A DNA stretch of 64,000 bases from Mariniphaga sp963747515 (GTDB lineage Bacteria > Bacteroidota > Bacteroidia > Bacteroidales > Prolixibacteraceae): contig CAVVFN010000010.1 of the NCBI GenBank assembly GCA_963747515.1, forward strand, positions 146,185 through 210,184, written 5' to 3'. Positions within the stretch are counted from its first letter, which is position 1; every line of letters starts with the position of its first letter. The notes under the pieces were generated by a model. It did no database searches and was not told the origin of the DNA. It saw only the letters and a program-made list of their open reading frames with translations. Below are positions 56,053-63,762 of the stretch, piece after piece. The position numbers were made by a program, and so were the translations under genes.

Positions 56053-56343
56053 TCATATTATTGTCAGGTCAACTTTCTTTCCAAATCCGATTTCTACCAA
56101 CCGGAACAAAGTTGATAACTGAATATCACTGTGCCCGTTCTCTATTCGTGAAATAAAACTTTTTCTGGTACCTGTTTTTTTTGCCAGTTCTTCCTGTGTC
56201 ATTTGTGCTTCTTTTCTGGCATCCCTGATAATTTCTCCAATTGCAAAAGCTTTTGCCTTAATTTCAAATTCTGTTCGTTCTTTAGTCCCAATCTTGCCAT
56301 ATCTTTTATCAAGATGCTCGTCGAATGTTATCGTATCTTTCAT
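56053..56343 (-). CDS. higA: HigA-like XRE antitoxin
   Basis: A 96-residue protein with a C-terminal XRE HTH: MTQEELAKKTGTRKSFISRIENGHSDIQLSTLFRLVEIGFG. The N-terminal part (KDTITFDEHLDKRYGKIGTKERTEFEIKAKAF) is the helical extension seen in HigA antitoxins. Its ATG overlaps the stop of the upstream HigB gene by 4 bases (ATGA). It probably neutralises HigB and represses the operon. Confidence 0.85.
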   Translation of the reverse strand: MKDTITFDEHLDKRYGKIGTKERTEFEIKAKAFAIGEIIRDARKEAQMTQEELAKKTGTRKSFISRIENGHSDIQLSTLFRLVEIGFGKKVDLTII

Positions 56344-56696
56344 TTTTTACTCCTTTTCTTTTTGTACTCAAAATATTCGTCTTTTATTTTTGCTGCTTTT
56401 TCTATCTCCTTTTTAGGAGTCTTTTGTGTTTTCTTCTGAAAACCGTTAAACAATACAACAAGGTTTCCTTCATCAAAGCAGCAAAATATTCGAAATATAT
56501 TACTTTCAAATTCTATCCTTATCTCAAATAATCCTTCATAACTGGTAATCCGTTTAAAAAATTTTCCTGGAATCCGGTCAGCTACTGTTACGAGAAACAA
56601 TACATAGTCGATTTTATCTTTCACCTCCTCTTTTTGCGCATTAAAAAATTCCCAATAGTAATGCCGGAAATAGATTAGATTTCGTTTTTTAACCAT
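56340..56696 (-). CDS. higB: HigB/RelE-superfamily toxin (Gp49-like)
   Basis: A 118-residue protein of the RelE/Gp49 fold: NAQKEEVKDKIDYVLFLVTVADRIPGKFFKRIT, GLFEIRIEFESNIFRIFCCFDEGNLVVLFNGFQKKTQKTPKKEIEKA. The R-x-F/K-K-T motifs of this family are typical for ribosome-dependent mRNA interferases. The toxin gene precedes the antitoxin gene, as in higBA. It appears intact. Confidence 0.88.
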   Translation of the reverse strand: MVKKRNLIYFRHYYWEFFNAQKEEVKDKIDYVLFLVTVADRIPGKFFKRITSYEGLFEIRIEFESNIFRIFCCFDEGNLVVLFNGFQKKTQKTPKKEIEKAAKIKDEYFEYKKKRSKK

Positions 56697-56744
56697 ACAA
56701 CAAAGTTAACGAATAATGGAACAAGAAACAATAGGTTCTGTTGC

Positions 56745-57340
56745 TTAAAACCTCTCATCACCCGGCAGGTTAAGCTCCTTGTTCTCATACTGCCTTTACT
56801 AACCCCGGTATTTATGCCGGGGATAACACCAGCCCCCCACGCCTTCTCTCCCCTGGGAAGCAAGGAACCATGCTCCGGCCATTAAAGGCTGAAGCCCGGA
56901 GGAGGGGACAAATGTATGCTTCTATACCCCGGGTTGAAACACCGGGGTTATTGACCCTGCTGGCAGCAGATATCCTTTCGGCTGTCGCCACTTTGAGCAA
57001 TCACAATTCGACATTCCAACTTCTTCCAATTTTTCTATCAGTTGGAACCTTCCCCGTACCTTCAGTTGCCGATGCGCCAGCACCCGGCAAGTTCCTAACC
57101 TGTCTGAATCATGATTCACCTGATTTTCCTGATTACCCTGATTCCCGAAACAAGCCACTACTCCTTAGGCAATGCCCGTTCTTTAATCTGCATAATCCTT
57201 TAATCTGTTAAATCATAGCTTGTCCCGATCTGTCGGGAGTTCAGACTATCCCCTAATGGCTCCCAATCAGGGCGTTTGCGTTAAAGGTGCAGTTCCTTAA
57301 TCCTGCCAATCCTTTAATCCTGTGAATCATGATTCAGACA
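56745..57340. repeat. Repeat block, second copy of the 50.6-kb segment
   Basis: No gene. 56787-57111 is nearly identical to 50628-50943 (including the CCCCGG-TATTTATG-CCGGGG hairpin at 56799 and the VapC-derived 49-base piece at 57005-57052). 57200-57375 repeats 51536-51700, including the TCCCGATCTGTCGGGA hairpin (57213-57247). An HNH 3'-tail scrap is at 56745-56790. Confidence 0.75.
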
Positions 57341-57346
57341 TTTTAG

Positions 57347-57455
57347 TGAGGATGCACCAGTACGCGGTAGTTATCAGAAATTGCAATAAGGCCGCTGTCG
57401 AAAGCAAGATGAAAGGTGGGCGACAATGCCAGGCCGTTTTCAGATGAAATCACGA
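57347..57455 (-). pseudogene. HNH endonuclease 3'-end fragment 4
   Basis: The minus-strand reading ISSENGLALSPTFHLAFDSG and LIAISDNYRVLVHP starts 15 bases after the DinD stop codon. This is the clean HNH_2-type motif without the N-terminal part of its gene. Confidence 0.75.
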
Positions 57456-57469
57456 TTATAAAAATGTGT

Positions 57470-58306
57470 TTACTTTTTCTTTTTAGAACCCTTCAACACT
57501 ATTTTTTCTTCTCCATCAAGTTTTCGTTGTAATTTCTTCACATCTTCAGCAGGTGCAAGGTTTTCCGGAACAATACCTCTTTGTGTAAGCATATTCCGAA
57601 CAGCCAGATTATTGTCAATATGTTCTTTTTCAATTTTAATTTGCCCTTTTAAATCTTTACTCTGTACATTTAATCCAGTCATTTCTCCGGCCAGGTCTTT
57701 CGCTTTAATACTGATTGTAGGAAGAAAATCAGCAACCGGACGGTTACCCGGTACACCCATTTTACGTTTAAGCATCTGGGTATTTAACCGGAATAAAGCC
57801 TGATCGCCTTTGCTTCTGATTAGTGCAAATCCCTTATTGTCAACCCCACGTTCATAGAGAATACCCGAAAGTTGTTTCTCTGTCTGACTAAGTTTTTCAC
57901 GAGCCTTTAAGCGTTCAAATTCCAGAATGCGTTGTTCAACCAGTTCCGCTTTGCGTGTTTGTACGGCAAAATAATTCTGAGCGAACGCAATTTCTTCCTT
58001 TCGGCTATCGCCATTTTGAGCAATCAGGTAACAGGCATAACGTGTTAAAGCTATGTCATCTAAAGGCCTTTCGGTCTTTGAACCAATCTCGACCATTTTC
58101 CTGATGTCAGGAAAATGGTTTTCAATTAATTCACCAGCATTCCTGCATGCATCCTTGGCTTTCTGGATTACTTTCCCGAAATTCTCCCATTTACTGTATC
58201 CTAATAATACTTGTAACTCGCGGGCACTCCAACATTCTACACCTTCTAATTCAGAAGCAGCCGCCTCAAATTGAGAAAATAAAATTTTAATTTCTTCAGA
58301 CTTCAT
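57470..58306 (-). CDS. dinD: DNA-damage-inducible protein D (DinD)
   Basis: A 278-residue DinD protein: the N-terminal BRO-N-like part has GVECWSARELQVLLGYSKWENFGKVIQKA, then DIALTRYACYLIAQNGDSRKEEIAFAQNYFAVQTRKAELVEQ, and the C-terminal part has ERGVDNKGFALIRSKGDQALF and TEMLKRK-like text (NTQMLKRKMGVPGNRPVADFLP). E. coli DinD inhibits RecA-type strand exchange; family members often lie in mobile islands. Its 3' end is Lys-rich and is followed at once by an HNH 3'-end fragment. It appears intact. Confidence 0.9.
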   Translation of the reverse strand: MKSEEIKILFSQFEAAASELEGVECWSARELQVLLGYSKWENFGKVIQKAKDACRNAGELIENHFPDIRKMVEIGSKTERPLDDIALTRYACYLIAQNGDSRKEEIAFAQNYFAVQTRKAELVEQRILEFERLKAREKLSQTEKQLSGILYERGVDNKGFALIRSKGDQALFRLNTQMLKRKMGVPGNRPVADFLPTISIKAKDLAGEMTGLNVQSKDLKGQIKIEKEHIDNNLAVRNMLTQRGIVPENLAPAEDVKKLQRKLDGEEKIVLKGSKKKK

Positions 58307-58449
58307 TTGGTTACCTGGCTAAATGATTCTGGGCAACATTCATAAAAACCTTCACTTTTCTATGGTTTAAAATTAGAAAAAGTTCAATTAAATTCAAAAC
58401 AATGAAAACAAATTATATTAGTTCTGGCAGCTCTGTTTCTCTCCTGCGA

Positions 58450-58482
58450 ACATAGCTTGTCCCGATCTGTCGGGAGTTCAGA
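58450..58482. repeat. TCCCGATCTGTCGGGA hairpin element
   Basis: One copy of CATAGCTTGTCCCGATCTG followed by TCGGGAGTTCAGA (CCCGA-N4-TCGGG hairpin). Other copies are at 51179, 51549, 53814, 54930, 57213 and 58811. Confidence 0.65.
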
Positions 58483-58514
58483 TACTCCACCCAAACTTCC
58501 CCCGATGCTTTCTC

Positions 58515-58690
58515 AGACTTATAACCGAAGGATAAACCGCTCATCGCCCGGCAAGTCTCTTATCCAGAAATCCGGTAATCCGGAAATCCAATAATCCGTC
58601 TACCCGGCAGGTTAAGCTCCTTGTTTTCATAATGCCGGCTGGCGGATGGTAATCCTTCAATTGCGGATTTACCAGCACCTGGCAAGTTCC
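58515..58690 (-). pseudogene. HNH endonuclease 3'-end fragment 5
   Basis: The minus-strand reading VLVNPQLKDYHPPAGI, then after a deletion ENKEL and PGDERF-like pieces. It is the same tail as the other fragments, with internal rearrangement. Confidence 0.55.
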
Positions 58691-58810
58691 TAACCTGTCT
58701 GAATCACGATTCACCTGATTATGCTGATTCCCCTGATTCCCATTAAACAATCCCCTGCTCCTCAGGCAATGGCCGTTCTTCAATCTGCGTAATCCTTTAA
58801 TCTGTTAAAT

Positions 58811-59098
58811 CATAGCTTGTCCCGATCTTTCGGGAGTTCAGACATTTGGTTCAGACATGAAAGGCCGACATACGTTTATTCACGCTGTCAGGACCAGCGG
58901 ACGCTGACAGGTAATCTGCCGCCTACTCCTGTTCCCCCGGGTGAAAATACCACGATGAGTAACCACTCAATAAAGCACGATCTGAACAACATAAACCCTA
59001 TAAACAAAATAAACCACATGAACCTTCTTCAACAACAAATTGAAGCGCAGCAAAAATCCTGCTGCAAGCAGGACGACAAACCTTCCTTTCAAACTCTT
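58811..59098. repeat. Head element plus single 162-bp unit with terminator-like tail
   Basis: A hairpin (58811-58842), head (58853-58910), and one unit with ATGAGTAACCACTC near 58955, ending in TCCTGCT-GCA-AGCAGGA (59057-59073) and a CTTTCAAAC tract. It directly adjoins the VapC chimaera. Confidence 0.75.
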
Positions 59099-59461
59099 CT
59101 AACCTTCAAACCCTATTGAAAGCACGGTGGAAGGCGGGCGACAACGCCAGGCCGTTGCGGATGGCATATCCAGGGGGCCAATGGGAGTTCCTTTTTTTTC
59201 TAAATCAGCCCTTATTTTTCCATATTCTATAGCGGAATTAGAATCGAAGTCGATAATATCCAATGGAGTTAAAAATCGTTCAAGAGCTTCAGTGTTTTTC
59301 TCAACATTAGAACTTTTCATTATTCCATATCTGAACCCGGCTAATGTTATGCTTGAAATTCCGATTGAGCCAATTTCAAGCGTTTTGAATTTTTCAAAAA
59401 CATTGGCCGGCTTCTTTTTAATAATGTAGATGCAAATATTGGTATCCAGCAAATATTCCAT
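59099..59461 (-). pseudogene. VapC-type PIN toxin, damaged chimaera with HNH tail
   Basis: The first ~98 residues are a VapC: MEYLLDTNICIYIIKKKP (Asp6), then ITLAGFRYGI where Gly replaces the conserved catalytic Glu, then GTPIGPLDM. At about 59168 the sequence switches to the HNH 3'-end repeat, read in a different frame (SATAWRCRPP), so the final third including the last acidic/Asn positions is lost. In the HNH frame the same bases read IRNGLALSPAFHRAFN. The gene overlaps VapB as TAATG. The toxin is almost surely inactive. Confidence 0.75.
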
Positions 59462-59697
59462 TAATCAAAAAATTCTCTTTTTTGTTGTGAGGACTGGTTT
59501 CTGTTTTCCATAAAATCAGGGGTGAACAATTCAACACCTTCTATCATATTTTGCCACGGATTATGAAATGGTATAATATGAATGGTATTACCCACCCTTT
59601 TAAGATAAGCCTTGCTGTCATTAATTTCCATTCCCCGTGGAAGTTTAATAGCTTGCCCTCTTTTTTTACTTTTTATTTCAATTGTTTCAAATCCCAT
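59461..59697 (-). CDS. VapB-type antitoxin
   Basis: A 78-residue protein with an AbrB/SpoVT-like N-terminus (ETIEIKSKKRGQAIKLPRGMEI) and a C-terminal tail that would wrap the toxin (FTPDFMENRNQ). Its stop codon overlaps the VapC start (TAATG), the usual vapBC layout. It appears intact although its toxin partner is broken. Confidence 0.8.
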   Translation of the reverse strand: MGFETIEIKSKKRGQAIKLPRGMEINDSKAYLKRVGNTIHIIPFHNPWQNMIEGVELFTPDFMENRNQSSQQKREFFD

Positions 59698-60327
59698 ATG
59701 CCTTTTTTTTTACAAATTTAATCTTTTTTTTGTTAGCATATTAAAGAAGATTGCTTTGAATCAGGGACTCTAAACGGACTGCCATCCCTGCCTTTTCTTG
59801 CAGAAATGCTAAATTGAAAAACAAAGAACCAAATGGATAGTATCCCTTGACGTTTCCTGCAGACACGCTGAATTAATTACCAGGTGCACCAGCCCACGGT
59901 AAATCATCCGTATCGACAAACAATTCCCTTATCGAGTGCGGTGGAAGGGCATGAAAAGAATGCCATCCCTATAATCCATTAAGCTCAGGCTGCTAAAATT
60001 TTGCACTCCGCCAAAGTAAAGAATGGACGGCATCCTTTGTCAGGTTTAATTGAGCAGGTGAACCGGAAGTCACCAGCTCAACTTCCCAATCCTGCCAATC
60101 CTGTAAATCATGGTTCAGACAATTTAGTTGAGGATGCACCAGCACCCGGCAATAGCCTAACCTGTCTGAACCACGATTCACCTGATTACCCTGATTTCCC
60201 TGATTACCCCAAAGTCATGAAAATCTATCCAGACCTTATGTGGAGGAAATTCACCTGCTAAATAATAACACAAGGGAAGTAAATTTTTAGATCAACATAT
60301 TCGGATATATGAACAGTATTCACCAGT
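59698..60327. repeat. Repeat-rich intergenic region
   Basis: It holds a degenerate MITE-like stretch (59772-59850, CTGCCATCCCT), an HNH 3'-end scrap (59884-59955), MITE-like copy 9 (59956-60037, AAGAATGCCATCCCT to GGACGGCATCCTTT) and a run of CCTGATTACCCTGATTTCC-type low complexity (60178-60215). No gene was seen. Confidence 0.7.
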
Positions 60328-60738
60328 TCAAAGTGATGTACCCCTGTTTACCCAGTTTTCAATTTTAATATTGGAGATACGTTCAAACTCCTGCACATTC
60401 TCCGTTACCATTATCAAATCCTTCTCAACTGAAGTGCAACCGATAAGTAAATCAAAGTCACTTATCATCATTCCTGACTTCCTTAATCTGGCCTTTTCTT
60501 TTCCATAGAAATGAATAGCGTCATAAATTGGTAATACAGCAAGTTGTGCAGAAAACTTTTCCACAAGAGCAAGGTTTTTTTCTGTTGCTATGCTGTTTTC
60601 TGCTCCAAAGACAAGTTCAGCAAGTGTAATTTCTGAAATTGCACAATCCGACATTCCAACTTCTTCAAATTTCTCTAGCAGCTGGAACCTTCCTCGTAAG
60701 AAGTGAATACAGATGTTGGTATCAAGTAAATAGTGCAT
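60328..60738 (-). CDS. vapC: VapC-type PIN toxin
   Basis: A 136-residue PIN RNase: MHYLLDTNICIHFLRG (Asp6), ISEITLAELVFG (Glu41), SDFDLLIG (Asp) and LIMVTENVQEFERI (the T-x-N region). All catalytic positions are present, unlike the VapC at 59.1 kb. It overlaps the upstream VapB-like gene by one base (TAATG). Fragments of this gene (GRFQLLEKFEEVGMS region) are copied at 50844-50892 and 57005-57052. Likely tRNA or rRNA cleavage, target unknown. Confidence 0.9.
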   Translation of the reverse strand: MHYLLDTNICIHFLRGRFQLLEKFEEVGMSDCAISEITLAELVFGAENSIATEKNLALVEKFSAQLAVLPIYDAIHFYGKEKARLRKSGMMISDFDLLIGCTSVEKDLIMVTENVQEFERISNIKIENWVNRGTSL

Positions 60739-60974
60739 TAGAATTCAGCAAGGTTTTGATTATCAATTCTCGAAGCTTTTATTTCCTTAATAATTTCATC
60801 AGAATCTTTATCATCATCCCAGGCACCGAATAAGCGTTTTAAATCAATCTCCTCATTATTGATTTCAATTGATTCAGTCAGTTTAATAATCAACTTTTTC
60901 TTCGAGCCGTTGTCCAACCGGATTAAAAAGCTAAAATACTTTTCAATAGCTTTATTTGTCAATGCTAATCCCAT
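60738..60974 (-). CDS. VapB-like antitoxin
   Basis: A 78-residue protein, charged and helical, with IRLDNGSKKKLIIKLTESI and the C-terminal GAWDDDKDSDEIIKEIKASR, a pattern common in antitoxins that pair with PIN toxins. It overlaps the VapC start by one base, so translation is coupled. Confidence 0.8.
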   Translation of the reverse strand: MGLALTNKAIEKYFSFLIRLDNGSKKKLIIKLTESIEINNEEIDLKRLFGAWDDDKDSDEIIKEIKASRIDNQNLAEF

Positions 60975-61097
60975 ACGAATATTTTTTATAAAGATACAAA
61001 ATTTTAAGTTTTAATGGCTCTGACAGGAAATGCCCTTTAAGGAACTGTTCTTTTCCAAAAAAACGGTTTCCAAATAGAACTACAAACGTTTTACTAT

Positions 61098-61370
61098 TCA
61101 CTTTTCATTCTTCACTGTAACCAAATAGCTCCCTTTGTGCTTCTTTAAACTTACCGGTGAAGGATAAAACCGCTCATCGCCCGGCAAGTAGAGCTCCTTG
61201 TTCTCATACTGCCGGATGCCGGCTGGCGGGTTGTATTCTTTCAACAGAGGATGCACCAGCACCCGGTAGTTGTCTGAAATAGCAATAAGGCCCCTGTCAA
61301 AGGCGCGGTGGAAGGTAGGCGACAATGCCAGGCCGTTGCGGATGGAATCGTTGTACGATGTTGAAAACTG
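61098..61370 (-). pseudogene. HNH endonuclease 3'-end fragment 6 (longest)
   Basis: The minus-strand reading SIRNGLALSPTFHRAFDRGL, IAISDNYRVLVHPLLKEYN, PPAGIRQYENKELYLPGDER and FYPSPVSL, then a frameshifted end (EAQRELFGYS). This is the clearest view of the C-terminal part of the HNH gene; its N-terminal nuclease half is absent. The motif is typical of HNH_2-type endonucleases. Confidence 0.8.
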
Positions 61371-61399
61371 AACAACATGTCTGCAGCCGCAGTGCCGGA

Positions 61400-61470
61400 A
61401 TATTGAAGCGCAGCGAAAATCCTGCTGCAAGCAGGACGACAAACCTTCCTTTCAAACCCTTCGAACCTTC
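61400..61470. repeat. Terminator-like tail element
   Basis: TTGAAGCGCAGCGAAAA then TCCTGCT-GCA-AGCAGGA (61420-61436) and a CTTTCAAACCCTTCGAACC tract, the same tail as at 55.8 and 59.06 kb, here without 162-bp units. Confidence 0.7.
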
Positions 61471-61504
61471 AAACTCTTTCAAGCTTCTTCCTGTGCTCCC
61501 GCAA

Positions 61505-61656
61505 ACTCTTTACCGATGGATAAAACCGCTCATCGCCCGGCAGGTGAAGCTTCTTGTTTTCTTACTGCCGGATTCCTGATGCGGGTGAACCAGCACACGG
61601 TAAATATCCGAAACGACAATCGCCTTTGTAGAAGGCGTAGTGGAAGGTGGGCGGAA
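61505..61656 (-). pseudogene. HNH endonuclease 3'-end fragment 7
   Basis: The minus-strand pieces FHYAFYKG, YRVLVHPH, ENKKL and PGDERF. It begins within 2 bases of the stop codon of the YhcG-type nuclease gene. Confidence 0.65.
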
Positions 61657-61657
61657 A

Positions 61658-62668
61658 TTACTGTCCTAATTTTTTTCTTTCTATTCTTTCTCGTGCCTCA
61701 ACTAAGGCTTGATGTAATTTTGCCTCCAATACCTCTTTAGGTGGCAATTCTGTCCAATACTCTGCAACCATTATGCTGTCTTTATACATTTCTAACAATT
61801 CTATTTGCTCAGTACTTGCAGCTGCGCATAAAATTAATCCAACGGGTGGTTGCTCATCTTTCTGTTTTTCATATTTATCAAGCCATTTAAGGTATAATTC
61901 CATTTGTCCTTTATGCTTTGCTTTAAACTTGTCAATTTTTAATTCAATGGCAACTAAACGCTTTAATTTGCGATGATAAAATAATAGATCTAAATAGTAA
62001 TCATCACCATCAATTATCATGCGTTTTTGTCTTTCAACAAATGTGAAACCATTTCCAAGTTCAAGTATAAATAACTCTAATTCTTTTAAAATTGCAGATT
62101 CCAAATCATTCTCAAGATAACCTTCTTTGAGCTCAAGAAAATCAAGTAAGTACGGGTCTTTAAAAATTCCTCTTTCAATTGTTTCGTTTTCATATAATTG
62201 AATATCAGCCTTTTTTATTCTTTCATAAACTTTTTTTCCAATTTGTTTTCTTAATTCTCGTACACTAAAAGAATTATCAACTGCTAACTTGCCATAAAAA
62301 TTACGAACCCGGTTTTCTTTTATAGGTATAAGTATCAGAAAATGAGACCATGTCAATTGTCGTGACAGTGTAACGACTTTTTTTATGTCCGGAAATACTT
62401 CAGCAAATTGAATCATTCTTCTTAGGTTCTTTTCCTCATAACTCCTGCCAAACTTCTTCGTTAATTCACGTGACAGTGTAACGACAATTTGCTTACCATA
62501 ATCAGCCCTTTGAGAGTGCAACTCATTTTCCAGAATCTTTTTCCCAATATGCCAAAACAGTACTGTCATGGCACTATTGGCCTGGGAAATAACTTTAGTT
62601 TTAGCGGACTCTATTAATCCAACGAGTTCTATAAATAAGGGTTGAAAATTTGATTTATCAATAGCCAT
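61658..62668 (-). CDS. PDDEXK nuclease, YhcG/DUF1016 family
   Basis: A 336-residue protein: an N-terminal helical DUF1016 domain (about 1-150: SANSAMTVLFWHIGKKI-like text, SRELTKKFGRSYEEKNLRRMIQFAEVFPD, LTWSHFLILIPIKE) and a C-terminal PDDEXK nuclease domain (FIDGDDYYLDLLFYHRKLKRLVAIELKIDKFKAKHKGQMELYLKWL, with Asp and E-x-K). An internal duplication of VVTLSR (two copies, also at the DNA level near 62360 and 62467) is visible. Such proteins occur in restriction or anti-phage islands. It appears intact, and an HNH fragment follows its stop codon. Confidence 0.9.
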   Translation of the reverse strand: MAIDKSNFQPLFIELVGLIESAKTKVISQANSAMTVLFWHIGKKILENELHSQRADYGKQIVVTLSRELTKKFGRSYEEKNLRRMIQFAEVFPDIKKVVTLSRQLTWSHFLILIPIKENRVRNFYGKLAVDNSFSVRELRKQIGKKVYERIKKADIQLYENETIERGIFKDPYLLDFLELKEGYLENDLESAILKELELFILELGNGFTFVERQKRMIIDGDDYYLDLLFYHRKLKRLVAIELKIDKFKAKHKGQMELYLKWLDKYEKQKDEQPPVGLILCAAASTEQIELLEMYKDSIMVAEYWTELPPKEVLEAKLHQALVEARERIERKKLGQ

Positions 62669-62782
62669 TCCTTTGATTTAATTCATTTTAAAATTACGAA
62701 GAAAAATTATTAAACCTGCTCCACTGACCTATAAAAACTTTACCACTTTGATTTGTAAGAGAATTATTCAAAATCCTTCAGT

Positions 62783-63037
62783 TGTGAAGGCATCCGCACC
62801 CGGCAATCATCCGTATCGACAAACAATTCCCTTATCGAGCGCGGTGGAAGGGCATGAAAAGAATGCCATCCCTATAATCCATTATGCTCAGGCTGCTAAA
62901 ATTTTGCACTCCGCCAAAGTAAAGAAGGGACGGCATCCTTTGTCAGGTTTAATTGAGCAGGTGAACCGGAAGTCACCAGCTCAACTTCCCAATCCTGCCA
63001 ATCCTGTAATCCTGTAAATCATGGTTCAGACAATTTA
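62783..63037. repeat. HNH scrap and MITE-like element, copy 10
   Basis: An HNH 3'-end scrap (62783-62858) adjoins the MITE-like element 62859-62940 (AAGAATGCCATCCCT to GGGACGGCATCCTT). The pair is nearly identical to 59884-60037, so this is a duplicated unit. Confidence 0.7.
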
Positions 63038-63140
63038 GTGAGGGTGCACCAGCACGCGGTAGTTATCTGAAATAGCAATTAATCCCCTGTCGAAGGCGCG
63101 GTGGAAGGTGGACGACAATGCCGGACCGTTGCTGATGGAA
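63038..63140 (-). pseudogene. HNH endonuclease 3'-end fragment 8
   Basis: The minus-strand reading ISNGPALSSTFHRAFDRG and LIAISDNYRVLVHP. It lies downstream of the GDCCVxC gene, as in the relic pair at 51.7-51.9 kb. Confidence 0.75.
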
Positions 63141-63184
63141 TTTTTTTGTATGAAAATAAGAACTGATGAATGAGGCATGTGCAT

Positions 63185-63394
63185 TCATTCGCAACAGTTA
63201 GTTCCCTCCTGCACCGGCGGGCATTTCACCGTTCCGTAGCTGCAATACACGCAGCAGTCACCCGGTTTTGGTTTCAATAACTGCCTGCAGTTTTCACACT
63301 CGTAAAAAAATTGGCAGGCATCTGTGGGCATGGTTTCTTCTTTCATGTATCCGCATTCCGGACAAGTAATTATGGATTGCAATAATACTTTCAT
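63185..63394 (-). CDS. GDCCVxC-domain small Cys-rich protein
   Basis: A 69-residue protein from the ATG at 63394 (MKVLLQSIITCPECGY); the longer frame overlaps the next gene and is not supported by the paralogue. The motifs are CPECGY, CENCRQ, GDCCVYCSYGTVKCPPVQ and a C-terminal CC. It is nearly identical to the protein at 26.6 kb. It lies 37 bases downstream of the CxxC protein gene, so the two are likely an operon concerned with metal or thiol chemistry. The function is not established. Confidence 0.85.
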   Translation of the reverse strand: MKVLLQSIITCPECGYMKEETMPTDACQFFYECENCRQLLKPKPGDCCVYCSYGTVKCPPVQEGTNCCE

Positions 63395-63431
63395 CTTACT
63401 TATTCTTTTATTTCTTTTGCCCTCTAAAATT

Positions 63432-63728
63432 TCAATTAACCAATGACTTGCGAAATTCCATGGCCTTATCGTAAAAACTTTCGTTTGCGCCGAATTCAAT
63501 AATCCGCGTCACCCCGTTACCGCAAAACCTGCAGCGGCCATCGGTATGAATGTCATTAAAGCGGTTTAGCCATACCGACTCTATGTCAACACCCTCAGGG
63601 CAGGTATCCTCACAATGCGTGCAGAAAACATTTGTGTCAATGATAAACCTGTATGTGCGTTTCTCCTCATCATTGAGCAAACGTTCCAGCTGAAATTCAT
63701 CCAGTTGTATTTTCTTCAAATGCTTCAT
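63432..63728 (-). CDS. Small CxxC protein, paralogue of the protein at 10.5 kb
   Basis: A 98-residue protein from the ATG at 63728 (MKHLKKIQLDEFQLE), chosen because it matches the start of the 10.5-kb paralogue. The Cys motifs are VFCTHCEDTC and GRCRFCGNGV, and the end is RIIEFGANESFYDKAMEFRK. It is likely zinc-binding. It forms a probable operon with the GDCCVxC gene 37 bases downstream. Confidence 0.8.
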   Translation of the reverse strand: MKHLKKIQLDEFQLERLLNDEEKRTYRFIIDTNVFCTHCEDTCPEGVDIESVWLNRFNDIHTDGRCRFCGNGVTRIIEFGANESFYDKAMEFRKSLVN

Positions 63729-63762
63729 GCGTAAATAATGTATTCCCGTAAAGATAATAATC

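Noticed and set aside
48977..62668. Prophage
   Set aside because: Fic, HigBA and DinD occur on phages, but there is no capsid, terminase, tail or integrase gene in the region.
46557..63728. Chromosomal integron cassette array
   Set aside because: Gene content and orientation fit, but no integrase gene and no attC-type sites with GTTRRRY ends were recognised; the repeats are HNH tails and MITE-like elements instead.
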